7,370 nucleotides of DNA from an uncultured Collinsella sp. (GCA_902496005.1 CABUZI010000084.1:1-7370), one strand, 5' to 3'. Positions 1-6,106 are shown, counted from the stretch's first letter. The notes: generated by a model from the letters alone, not told the origin. Numbers and translations are program-made.

Positions 1-587
1 AGATTTACGCCGTGCACGTATCCCATATCCTCAGCCAGAACGTCATCGCCATACGGTACCGGCCCTCCAGCGTCATCGTATGCAAGGGGGTCCCGGGGGC
101 GCCGACCATGCTCGGCTTCCGCTTTTCCATATTCATCAACACGCGGGCCTCTTGTAGCGCGAGGCGCCCCGGATTCCCTATCAACAAAAGCATCGGGCTC
201 AATCGTCATGCGCCGATCGGAATCAACCGTTCCCTCGCCCGCGCGCCCGTTGCCGCACAAACTGTGCGCAGCGATGACCTCGGTCGCCCCTGCGCGAAAC
301 AGCCCTTCGATATCCGACGGGTCGAGCGTCTCGATCAACACGACGACACGACTCACACGGCCCTCGGCCGTCAGGCGCGCAACGGTCTTCCGCACGTCTT
401 CGGTATCGAACAGAGACGCCGCGATGATGGCGGCACCGCGGCGCGACGGAAACGCCCGCGCCATGGATACCAGCCCGTCCAGGTCGCCCACGCGAAGCAC
501 CTGCGCGCCCACATCGCGACCCTCGACTTCCTGCTGTAGCAGCCCGTAATCGCCGCACGCGCAGCACGCAAGCCAGATCGCCTTCAT
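1..587 (-). CDS. CpaE/TadZ-like pilus assembly protein, N-terminal part (runs off left edge)
   Basis: 195 codons are visible, starting ATG at 587 and still open at base 1. A GGAGG ribosome binding site lies 9 bases upstream, and the start overlaps the stop of the cpaB-like gene by one base (TGATG), so translation is probably coupled. Residues 1-110 alternate hydrophobic strands and helices (for example IIAAS at 54-58, VVVLIET at 81-87, LFRAGATEVI at 96-105), like the receiver-like N-terminal domain of CpaE/TadZ proteins. In that family this domain precedes a ParA/MinD-type ATPase domain and helps place the Tad pilus machine at the cell pole. Residues about 115-195 are charged, proline- and glycine-rich and look like a disordered linker. 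No Walker A motif is reached before the edge, so the ATPase part is inferred from the family and from the CpaB-like neighbour. It could instead be another receiver-like protein. Confidence 0.6.
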   Translation of the reverse strand, partial: MKAIWLACCACGDYGLLQQEVEGRDVGAQVLRVGDLDGLVSMARAFPSRRGAAIIAASLFDTEDVRKTVARLTAEGRVSRVVVLIETLDPSDIEGLFRAGATEVIAAHSLCGNGRAGEGTVDSDRRMTIEPDAFVDRESGAPRATRGPRVDEYGKAEAEHGRRPRDPLAYDDAGGPVPYGDDVLAEDMGYVHGVN

Positions 588-1246
588 CACTCGTCGCCTC
601 CGCTCTTTTTGCCGCGCGCCGTGGCGGGAATCGTCAAGCTGACCGTTCCCTTTCCCGAGGCTCCCAGCAATTCCTTGACATCTTCGGGGTCTGCCGCCAG
701 TGTCACCCACTCGATCTTGCCTTCACGCGTGGTGCCGGCATCTTCGCTGGTATCGATCACGTACGCGCCGCACAAACGATCGGTCACGCCATCTTTTTGC
801 ACGTACACGTCCACATAACTGCCCACGCCCGTGGCACCACCGACCGAGTGCTCGGCATCGACCGCCACCGAAACGGCAACCTTGCCTTTAGGCACCTCGA
901 GCTTGTGGCTCTCGGCCTTGGTGTAGACATTGCAAATCACGGCGTTTTTAGGAATGCGCGAGGTCGTCACGTCACCGCGCACCTGACGCAGCTCGGTCGC
1001 CGCATCACGCGGCAGCAGACTCGCCAGCCATTCCTGAGTTATGACATTAGTCTCGTCGAGGGTCTCACCCGCATCGATATCGCGCGCCGCGACGCACACC
1101 TCAACGCGGTCGCCGCCGTATTTTGCCAAAGTCTCGGCCTGGGCCTGCTCGGCTTGCGAGCGGATCGACGAGCCGTAGACCATGCAGAGCGCCGCGGCAA
1201 GCACGCCCGCGACCAGACTGATGGCGATGCGCTTGCTCTTGTTCAC
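587..1246 (-). CDS. cpaB: CpaB/RcpC-like SAF-domain protein of a Tad/Flp pilus locus
   Basis: 219 residues from GTG at 1246. I chose this start because GAGGAG lies 5 bases upstream and the protein then opens with a short basic stretch (NKSKR) and one membrane segment (residues 7-25), as in CpaB. A frame-compatible upstream start at 1330 would add 28 residues before the membrane segment and has no ribosome binding site. Residues about 48-108 form a SAF domain (strand VEVCVAARDIDAGETL, then the IPKNAVI turn near 98-104). Residues about 115-208 match the RcpC/CpaB domain, with VAVSVAVDAEHSVGGATGVG followed by YVDVYV, and a late VTLAADPEDVKELL segment. CpaB/RcpC proteins are anchored in the envelope and support assembly or secretion of Flp pili. 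The next gene is CpaE/TadZ-like, which supports this reading. FlgA-like SAF proteins are the main alternative, but no flagellar gene is visible. Confidence 0.78.
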   Translation of the reverse strand: MNKSKRIAISLVAGVLAAALCMVYGSSIRSQAEQAQAETLAKYGGDRVEVCVAARDIDAGETLDETNVITQEWLASLLPRDAATELRQVRGDVTTSRIPKNAVICNVYTKAESHKLEVPKGKVAVSVAVDAEHSVGGATGVGSYVDVYVQKDGVTDRLCGAYVIDTSEDAGTTREGKIEWVTLAADPEDVKELLGASGKGTVSLTIPATARGKKSGGDE

Positions 1247-1261
1247 GGCCGCTCCTCTCAA

Positions 1262-1287
1262 GGTAGCACCGGGCAAATGCCCGTACC
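1262..1287 (-). promoter_or_regulatory. small hairpin in the cpaB-like leader
   Basis: CGGGCA (1270-1275) pairs with TGCCCG (1278-1283). GGTA (1262-1265) can pair with TACC (1284-1287) across a 4-base bulge. It lies 16 bases upstream of the GTG start, just above the GAGGAG site. Its function is unknown, and the two-base loop makes it marginal as an RNA structure. Confidence 0.3.
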
Positions 1288-1332
1288 ACCATTGTCTGGG
1301 CGACCAGGGCGCAAAGCGGCGCAATCGCAATC

Positions 1333-1407
1333 TTGGTTTTACGCGTCAAACCAATTGCTGACCAAAAGCTGACCAGCCCGTCAAGCTCGTGGCAAGGTTT
1401 TGGTCAG
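1333..1407. repeat. cluster of inverted and direct repeats upstream of the cpaB-like gene
   Basis: Three elements overlap in 75 bases. TTGGTTT (1333-1339) faces AAACCAA (1348-1354) across a spacer centred on ACGCGT. CTGACCAAAA (1358-1367) faces its exact complement TTTTGGTCAG (1398-1407). GCTGACCA occurs twice directly, at 1357-1364 and 1368-1375, spaced 11 bases or one helical turn. They sit between the rsgA terminator and the cpaB-like start, where the promoter of the pilus genes should be. I could not assign convincing -35/-10 boxes here. The arrangement suggests operator sites for a transcription factor; that is inference. Confidence 0.45.
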
Positions 1408-1446
1408 AACATCGGCAAAACGCATATTTCGAGACGCTTTGGCAGC

Positions 1447-1481
1447 AAAAAAGCCGCCTCCCAAGCAGTTGGGAGGCGGCT
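1447..1481 (-). terminator. rho-independent terminator of rsgA
   Basis: A 13 bp perfect stem (1452-1464 with 1469-1481) with a 4-base loop, followed on the minus strand by six T (1447-1452, the last of which is also part of the stem). It begins 17 bases after the rsgA stop codon. There is no T-run on the plus-strand side, so it acts in the rsgA direction and separates rsgA from the pilus genes. Confidence 0.92.
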
Positions 1482-1498
1482 GTCATAGGAAAAATCAA

Positions 1499-2683
1499 TT
1501 ACAGATGAACATCGGGATCGAGCATTTGGGCACTCACGCGCATGGATGACGCCAGGTTTTGGAACGTCTCCAGACGCAGGCTGTCGATCTGCCCCGCGTC
1601 CTCGGCCTCGCGAACGGCGCAACCTGGCTCGTGAGTGTGCGTGCAATCGCCAAACCGGCACGCACGCGACGCCTCGACGATCTCGGGGAAGGCACGCGCC
1701 AACCCTCGTTCGTGGCCCACAAGCGGCAGGCTGCGCAGGCCCGGAGCATCGGCGATCACGCCGGCGTCGCCCGGCAGTGCCACCATCACGCGCGCAACCG
1801 TAGTGTGGCGGCCCTGGTCATCACGCTCGCGCACGCCGCCAGTGGCCAGCGCATCGTGGCCCAGTAGCGCGTTGAGCAGCGTCGACTTGCCGGCGCCCGA
1901 CTCGCCCAAGATCATGGCACAGCTCCCAGCCGGCACGCAGGCGCGCACCTCGTCCAGGCCGAGGCCCTCAGCAGAAGACGTCACGATCACGCGCACGCCC
2001 GGACCCACCAGACGGCGCACGCGGTCCAGATCGCGCTCGAGCTCATCGGCCTCGCAGCGGTCGGCCTTGGTGAGCACCACCACCGGCTCGGCATCGCAAT
2101 CGAGCGCCAACACCAGTGAGCGCGCCACACGATCGAGCAGCACCTCGCCGGCGCCGAGCGCCTGCACGATCAGCACGCTGTCAACGTTGGAGCAGAGCAC
2201 CTGGCGCTCACCGCGGGCACGGCCACGCCAACGTTCAAAGCTCGTACGGCGCGGCAGTACGCACTCGATCACGCCCATGTCGTGCCCGGGAGCACGGCGA
2301 ACCGCCACGCGGTCGCCCACGGCGGGCAGCAAGACCTCGTCCTCGCCACGCGACTTGGCAAACCCTACGGCATGCTCGGCGCGAAAGGTGTCGTCGGCAG
2401 TGGCCACCAGCGGAAACCCGCGATCCAGGCGAATAACGGCACCCAGCTGCATCTGCTCGGGCTCCTCGGCATGTGCGCAGAAATCATCAAAGGCAGTCTG
2501 CTGGGCTTCATCGACCGGCAGGTCATCAAACGCCGGAACATCCTGCAGCGCATCGAGCCCCGGTACGCTCGCCAACAACTCCTCGGCAGACACGGGCGCT
2601 TCGGTCGCGAGTTTCCGACGACGGTCACGCTTAGCCCGCGCCCCCGTCGTCTTTTTCTTCGCTTTAGCCTTAGCCTTAGCCAC
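1499..2683 (-). CDS. rsgA: Ribosome small subunit-dependent GTPase A (RsgA/YjeQ)
   Basis: 394 residues from GTG at 2683, chosen because GGGAGG lies 5 bases upstream; an in-frame start at 2767 would read through a terminator hairpin. RsgA binds the 30S subunit and hydrolyses GTP during late ribosome maturation. The motifs come in the circularly permuted order typical of this family: OB-fold about residues 77-145, G4 TKAD (205-208), G5 SSAEG (236-240), G1 GESGAGKS (260-267), G2 HTT (293-295), G3 DAPG (312-315). The C-terminal zinc site has the RsgA spacing: C342, C347, H349, C355. The first roughly 75 residues are extra compared with typical RsgA proteins of about 300-350 residues: a Lys/Ala run (AKAKAKAKKK), then an acidic stretch. 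The gene has its own likely promoter and terminator. Confidence 0.95.
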   Translation of the reverse strand: MAKAKAKAKKKTTGARAKRDRRRKLATEAPVSAEELLASVPGLDALQDVPAFDDLPVDEAQQTAFDDFCAHAEEPEQMQLGAVIRLDRGFPLVATADDTFRAEHAVGFAKSRGEDEVLLPAVGDRVAVRRAPGHDMGVIECVLPRRTSFERWRGRARGERQVLCSNVDSVLIVQALGAGEVLLDRVARSLVLALDCDAEPVVVLTKADRCEADELERDLDRVRRLVGPGVRVIVTSSAEGLGLDEVRACVPAGSCAMILGESGAGKSTLLNALLGHDALATGGVRERDDQGRHTTVARVMVALPGDAGVIADAPGLRSLPLVGHERGLARAFPEIVEASRACRFGDCTHTHEPGCAVREAEDAGQIDSLRLETFQNLASSMRVSAQMLDPDVHL

Positions 2684-2721
2684 AAACGCCTCCCAGCAGC
2701 CAAAATCACAACTGAGCAGGT

Positions 2722-2751
2722 ATTTTAAATCAAAAAGAGCTGGCCGGGCAA
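2722..2751 (-). promoter_or_regulatory. candidate rsgA promoter
   Basis: On the minus strand TTGCCC (2751-2746) is followed after 18 bases by TAAAAT (2727-2722, five of six bases of the -10 consensus). This would give a leader of roughly 30 bases before the GTG at 2683. The -35 box lies inside the loop and stem of the terminator at 2732-2765, so the two elements would overlap. The -10 box is good and the -35 box only fair. Confidence 0.45.
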
Positions 2752-2765
2752 AGCCCGACCAGCTC
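2732..2765 (-). terminator. second tandem terminator downstream of the ATPase gene
   Basis: On the minus strand, GAGCTGG and CCAGCTC arms continue into GGGC/GCCC, giving a 13-pair stem with one G-U pair (2737-2749 with 2753-2765) and a 3-base loop. Five T follow (2732-2736). It lies about 280 bases beyond the ATPase stop, downstream of another terminator of the same type, and just before rsgA. Confidence 0.85.
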
Positions 2766-2842
2766 ACATACTTTCCCTCAGCTCATGGTCCCGAGAGGCT
2801 ATCCGAAGGCCCGCCCGCCGGGAGGGGTTTCCTAAGGACACA
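2732..2842 (-). repeat. terminator module, copy B
   Basis: Minus-strand order: a box reading roughly GGAAACCCCTCCCGG (2832-2818), then GGGCC-T-CGG-AT-CC (to about 2802), then CTGAGGGAAAG (2781-2771), GTGAGC, and the GC-rich hairpin with T-run. The same order of boxes occurs in copy A (2853-2972). The stretch between the second and third boxes differs. Confidence 0.55.
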
Positions 2843-2852
2843 TCCTTTATTC

Positions 2853-2885
2853 AAAACGAGCGGCCGAGCAATTGCTCGGCCGCTC
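2853..2885 (-). terminator. first tandem terminator downstream of the ATPase gene (28-base perfect palindrome)
   Basis: GAGCGGCCGAGCAA (2858-2871) is followed directly by its exact reverse complement (2872-2885). On the minus strand it is followed by GTTTTG (four T at 2856-2853). It is the first T-tailed hairpin after the ATPase stop at 3047, so it is the probable end of that transcript. No T-run follows on the plus strand. Confidence 0.8.
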
Positions 2886-2972
2886 ACCTTCTTTCCCTCA
2901 GCCCTTTTTCATCCGCGCGGGAGTAAAGCCAGCAAGGATACCGTAGGGCCCACCCCGGGAGTGTTTTCTTCT
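2853..2972 (-). repeat. terminator module, copy A
   Basis: Minus-strand order: GAAAACACTCCCGGGG (2968-2953), GGGCCCTACGGTATCC (2951-2936), CTGAGGGAAAG (2901-2891), GTGAGC, then the GC-rich palindrome and T-run. The CTGAGGGAAAG box lies exactly 120 bases from its counterpart in copy B. The upstream end also forms one arm of the large inverted repeat at 2946-3034. Confidence 0.55.
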
Positions 2973-3034
2973 GAGCGATCCCGCAGCGCGAAGCGCGAGG
3001 ACCAGCGAAGAAGAAAACACGCAGGGGCGGGCCC
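2946..3034. repeat. large imperfect inverted repeat with internal nested hairpin
   Basis: GGGCCC (2946-2951), CCCC (2953-2956) and GTGTTTTCTTCT (2961-2972) pair with AGAAGAAAACAC (3009-3020), GGGG (3024-3027) and GGGCCC (3029-3034). That makes 22 Watson-Crick pairs, plus one G-U pair in the minus-strand RNA at 2952/3028, with a 4x3 internal loop. The 36-base interior (2973-3008) can fold again: CGCG-CTT-CGCG closed by GGTCC/GGATC in the minus-strand RNA. It starts 12 bases after the ATPase stop codon and has no T-run, so it is not a standard terminator. Possible roles are 3'-end protection of the mRNA, an intergenic repeat element, or a remnant of a small mobile element. Confidence 0.75.
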
Positions 3035-3046
3035 GGACAGGTTAAC

Positions 3047-5728
3047 TTACTCCTTCTCGACCGCGCGCATGATCGCCTTGTAGATCTCCATCAGCGGAAT
3101 GATCAGGAAGGCAAGGCCCAGGGCGGCGACAACGCCCTTGAGCTCAAGCGTCACGGGGCCAAAGAACATCTCGGCAAGCGTCGGCTGCACGGTCACGATA
3201 ACCGTCAGCACCAGCGCCAGCGCAGCCGAAGCCCAGAGCCACTTGTTCTGCTTCTTCATGCTAAACAGCGACGCACGACGGCTGCGCATATTGAAGCAGT
3301 GGAAGATCTCGACCATGTTGAGCGTGATGAACGCCATCATCACGCCTTCCTCGTCGGCATTGCCGGCGATCATATCGGCGATGTGGATGTAGCCCATGTC
3401 AAAGTACACGCCCACAAAGAAGCTCGCCAGCACCAGCACGGTGATGATCAGGCCCTGGACAACGCAGTCCAGACCCATATTGCCGGCAAAGACGCCGTCC
3501 TTGGCGTTGCGCGGCTTGCGCTTCATGATGTCGCCCTCGGCATCCTCCATGCCCAGCGCGAGCGCGGGGAAGCAGTCGGTGACCAGGTTCACCCACAGCA
3601 GCTGCACCGGCTGGAAGATGGTAAAGCCGATGAGCGTGGCGATAAACACCGAGAAGACCTCGGCAAGGTTGGCCGAAAGCAGGAACTGGATGACCTTGCG
3701 GATGTTGTCGTAGATGCGACGGCCCTCTTCGCAGGCACCGATGATGGTGGCGAAGTTGTCGTCGGCAAGCACCATGTCGGCGACGTTCTTGGTGACATCG
3801 GTACCGGTGATGCCCATGCCAACGCCGATGTCGGCGCGCTTGATGGACGGGGCGTCGTTGACGCCGTCGCCCGTCATGGCCACGATCTGGTCGCGCGACT
3901 TCCAGGCCTCGACGATGCGGGTCTTGTGCTCGGGCTGAACGCGAGCGTACACGCCGTAGTCCTCGATGTGCGCGTCGAGCTCCTCGTCGCTCATGCGGTC
4001 GAGGTCGGCACCGGTGATGGCCTGGCTGCGATCGGCGACGATGCCCAGCTGCTTGGCGATGGCCACGGCGGTGTCGATGTGGTCGCCCGTAATCATGACA
4101 GTGCGGATGCCGGCGTCGTGCGCCTCGCGGATAGCGTCGGCCACCTCGGGGCGGACCGGGTCAATCATGCCGGACAGGCCGCAGAAGACCATGTCATGCT
4201 CGAGCGCAGCGGGGCTGCAGTCGGCGGGAACCTCGGTGTAGGTACGGCTCGCCAGTGCCAGCACGCGCAGGGCCTCGTCGGCCATGGCCTTGTTGGCTGC
4301 CACGAGCTCGGCGCGACGCTCCTCGGTCAGGGGGACGACCTTATCGCCCTCGTAGATATGGGTGCACAGGCCGATCACCACGTCGGGCGCGCCCTTGGTG
4401 TACTGCTCGTACTCGCCGTCCAGGGTCTCGACGACCACGGACATCATCTTACGGCCCGAGTCGAACGGGGCCTCGCCCACGCGCGGGTGCTCGGCAGTCA
4501 GGCCAGTAAGACCAGCCTTGCCGGCATCGTTGACGAGCGCGCACTCGGTCGGCTCGCCCACGGCCTCGCCCAGTTCCTCGTCCCACTGGGCATCGGAGCA
4601 CAGCGCCATGCCGGCCAAGAACTTCTCCTTGGGCGCAGCAAGTTCGTGCTTGACGACGGTCATCTTGTTCTGGGTGAGCGTGCCGGTCTTGTCTGAGCAG
4701 ATGGTCTGCGTGCAGCCGAGCGTCTCGACAGCAGAAAGCTTGCGGATAATCGCCTGGCGCTTGGCCATCTTGGTCACGCCGAGCGAAAGGACGATGGTCA
4801 CGACGGCGACCAGGCCCTCGGGGATGGCGGCGACGGCGAGCGAGACGGCGACCATAAAGGTGTCGAGCAGGGCAGTCGGGTCGGTAAGGACGTTACCCAC
4901 GCCGTGACGGATGATGTCGACGCCAAAGATCACGACGCAGATGACGATAACCATAATGGTAAGAATACGGCTGAGCTCGGCGAGCTTCACCTGCAGCGGC
5001 GTGAGCTCTTCCTTGGCCTCGGCCAGGGCGCCAGCGATCTTGCCCATCTCGGTGTTCATGCCGGTACCGACCACGACGGCGCGACCGCGGCCGTACACCA
5101 CGGTGGAGCCCATGTAGCACATGTTCTTGCGGTCGCCGAGCGGCACGTCGTCGGTGCCCGCGGCAAGCTCAATCACGTTGGCGTGCTTCTCGACCGGCAC
5201 GGACTCGCCGGTCAGTGCGGCCTCTTCGATCTTCATCGTGGCGCTCTCGAGGACGCGGCAGTCGGCCGGTACGGAGTCGCCCGCCTCGAGCATGAGGACG
5301 TCGCCGGGCACGAGCTCGGCGCTCGGCAGATGCACGAGCTTGCCGTCGCGCAGCACCTTGGACTGCGCCGCGCTCATTTCCTGCAGGGCCTCGAGGGCCT
5401 CCTCGCTCTTGGCTTCCTGGACCACGCCCAGCACCGAGTTGACGATAACGACGAACATGATAATGGCGACATCGGCAAAGTCCGCCTCGCCCTTGACCAT
5501 GCCCGTGAGCGCGCTGATGACGGCGGCAACGATCAGCATGATGACCATAGGGTCGGCCATCTGCTCAAAGAAACGCTTCCACAGCGGCGTCTTCTCGGCT
5601 TCCTCGAGCTTGTTAGGGCCTGTCTTGGCAAGGCGCGCCGACGCCTCGCCGTTGCTCAGGCCGAGGTTCTCATCGACACCTTGGTCGCTGAGCACCTCCG
5701 CCGCGGCGGACAGGTATTCCTTTTGCAT
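3047..5728 (-). CDS. P2A-type (SERCA-like) calcium-transporting P-type ATPase
   Basis: 893 residues from ATG at 5728, with AGGAGG 9 bases upstream; the length is normal for the family. It should export Ca2+ from the cytoplasm using ATP. Order: cation ATPase N-terminal domain (about 5-60), M1-M2 (about 59-104), actuator domain with TGES (173-176), M3-M4 with VAAIPEGL (299-306), phosphorylation motif DKTGTLT (D346), nucleotide domain with KGAPD (445-449), TGDH (547-550), hinge TGDGVND (619-625), then six C-terminal membrane helices. The SERCA Ca2+ ligands have visible counterparts: E304 (M4), N687 and E690 (M5), N714, T717 and D718 (M6), and E807 (M8). This favours Ca2+ over Mg2+, Mn2+ or Na+/K+. 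It is a single-gene unit, followed by tandem terminators. Its leader has a hairpin overlapping the ribosome binding site. Confidence 0.95.
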   Translation of the reverse strand: MQKEYLSAAAEVLSDQGVDENLGLSNGEASARLAKTGPNKLEEAEKTPLWKRFFEQMADPMVIMLIVAAVISALTGMVKGEADFADVAIIMFVVIVNSVLGVVQEAKSEEALEALQEMSAAQSKVLRDGKLVHLPSAELVPGDVLMLEAGDSVPADCRVLESATMKIEEAALTGESVPVEKHANVIELAAGTDDVPLGDRKNMCYMGSTVVYGRGRAVVVGTGMNTEMGKIAGALAEAKEELTPLQVKLAELSRILTIMVIVICVVIFGVDIIRHGVGNVLTDPTALLDTFMVAVSLAVAAIPEGLVAVVTIVLSLGVTKMAKRQAIIRKLSAVETLGCTQTICSDKTGTLTQNKMTVVKHELAAPKEKFLAGMALCSDAQWDEELGEAVGEPTECALVNDAGKAGLTGLTAEHPRVGEAPFDSGRKMMSVVVETLDGEYEQYTKGAPDVVIGLCTHIYEGDKVVPLTEERRAELVAANKAMADEALRVLALASRTYTEVPADCSPAALEHDMVFCGLSGMIDPVRPEVADAIREAHDAGIRTVMITGDHIDTAVAIAKQLGIVADRSQAITGADLDRMSDEELDAHIEDYGVYARVQPEHKTRIVEAWKSRDQIVAMTGDGVNDAPSIKRADIGVGMGITGTDVTKNVADMVLADDNFATIIGACEEGRRIYDNIRKVIQFLLSANLAEVFSVFIATLIGFTIFQPVQLLWVNLVTDCFPALALGMEDAEGDIMKRKPRNAKDGVFAGNMGLDCVVQGLIITVLVLASFFVGVYFDMGYIHIADMIAGNADEEGVMMAFITLNMVEIFHCFNMRSRRASLFSMKKQNKWLWASAALALVLTVIVTVQPTLAEMFFGPVTLELKGVVAALGLAFLIIPLMEIYKAIMRAVEKE

Positions 5729-5737
5729 ATAGAGTCC

Positions 5738-5791
5738 CCTCCTGGGATTCGGGCCACTCAGCAGATTGATGCCCGATCATAATTCCCAGGA
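5738..5791 (-). promoter_or_regulatory. leader hairpin overlapping the ATPase ribosome binding site
   Basis: In the ATPase mRNA, TCCTGGGA (5791-5784) can pair with TCCCAGGA (5747-5740). The last four bases of that arm are the AGGA of the AGGAGG ribosome binding site (5743-5738). Inside, CGGGC (5775-5771) pairs with GCCCG (5754-5750), leaving a 16-base loop. Closed, the structure would hide half of the ribosome binding site. It does not match a riboswitch class I recognise. Confidence 0.5.
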
Positions 5792-5813
5792 GAAGGGCAA
5801 GGGCTCATCAAGG

Positions 5814-5832
5814 CTGCCGTGCTGAGCGGCAG
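5814..5832 (-). promoter_or_regulatory. second leader hairpin upstream of the ATPase gene
   Basis: CTGCCG (5814-5819) and CGGCAG (5827-5832) form a 6 bp stem with a 7-base loop. If the transcript starts further right, it precedes the hairpin at 5738-5791 in the same leader. No T-run follows it, so it is not a complete terminator. Confidence 0.35.
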
Positions 5833-6054
5833 TTGATAGTGGAGCTATGGTACCCCAAAGCGACGCGTCTAGCCAAAACATTCCATCTGGAAACACGGCA
5901 CAGGCGCAACGGTGCAGACAGTGTGATGCTCAACATTGATAAAACGTTTTTTCTTCGGCGCATCGTCAGACTGAAATATCGCCCAGATAGCAGCGGTTAG
6001 AACGGTTGGTAAAGTTTTTGCATATACCGTTTTTCCACAAAAAATGAACTTCTA

Positions 6055-6096
6055 ATTCGGCATACGGTCGATTTTTTGGGGTATTCGGTCGGCATT
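6055..6096. repeat. short overlapping direct repeats at the pyk promoter
   Basis: Three 6-base words each occur twice in 42 bases: ATTCGG at 6055 and 6083, CGGTCG at 6065 and 6086 (21 bases, two helical turns apart), and CGGCAT at 6058 and 6090. The second set lies between the -35 and -10 regions. Looks like two degenerate copies of a protein-binding site; function unproven. Confidence 0.4.
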
Positions 6097-6106
6097 TCGT
6101 TATAAT
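6076..6106 (+). promoter_or_regulatory. pyk promoter
   Basis: A perfect TATAAT (6101-6106) in an AT-rich stretch. The best -35 candidate is TTGGGG (6076-6081), with a long 19-base spacer. No better -35 box is seen at 16-18 bases. The predicted start near 6113 gives a leader of about 57 bases. A perfect -10 with a poor -35 suggests help from an activator. Confidence 0.65.

Noticed and set aside
5..202. A 65-codon minus-strand frame (TTG start) overlapping the CpaE-like gene
   Set aside because: Its GC-rich third positions are simply the G-rich first positions of the CpaE-like frame, which stays open to the edge. No ribosome binding site.
1247..1330. N-terminal extension of the CpaB-like protein to a start at 1330
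   Set aside because: No ribosome binding site at 1330, and it would put 28 unusual residues ahead of the membrane segment; GTG at 1246 has GAGGAG at good spacing.
1101..1349. An 82-codon minus-strand frame starting TTG at 1349, a possible leader peptide or small pilin
   Set aside because: No ribosome binding site, no Flp pilin processing motif, and its second half is an Arg-rich shadow of the CpaB-like gene.
1635..3083. A 482-codon plus-strand open frame across rsgA and the spacer
   Set aside because: Antisense to rsgA with its complete GTPase and zinc motifs, and continues through terminator hairpins; composition is Ser/Arg/Pro-rich shadow sequence.
3299..4696. A 465-codon plus-strand open frame inside the ATPase gene
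   Set aside because: Antisense to the conserved P-type ATPase core; rich in H, D, G and V as expected of a shadow frame, with no start signal.
5847..5939. A 30-residue plus-strand frame in the divergent region
   Set aside because: GGAG lies only two bases before the ATG, too close to act as a ribosome binding site, and nothing in the peptide is recognisable.
5941..5950. AAAACGTTTT palindrome as a catabolite-repression (cre/LacI-type) site
   Set aside because: The central CG fits, but the outer TG/CA positions of the consensus do not, and a 10-base AT-rich palindrome is weak evidence.
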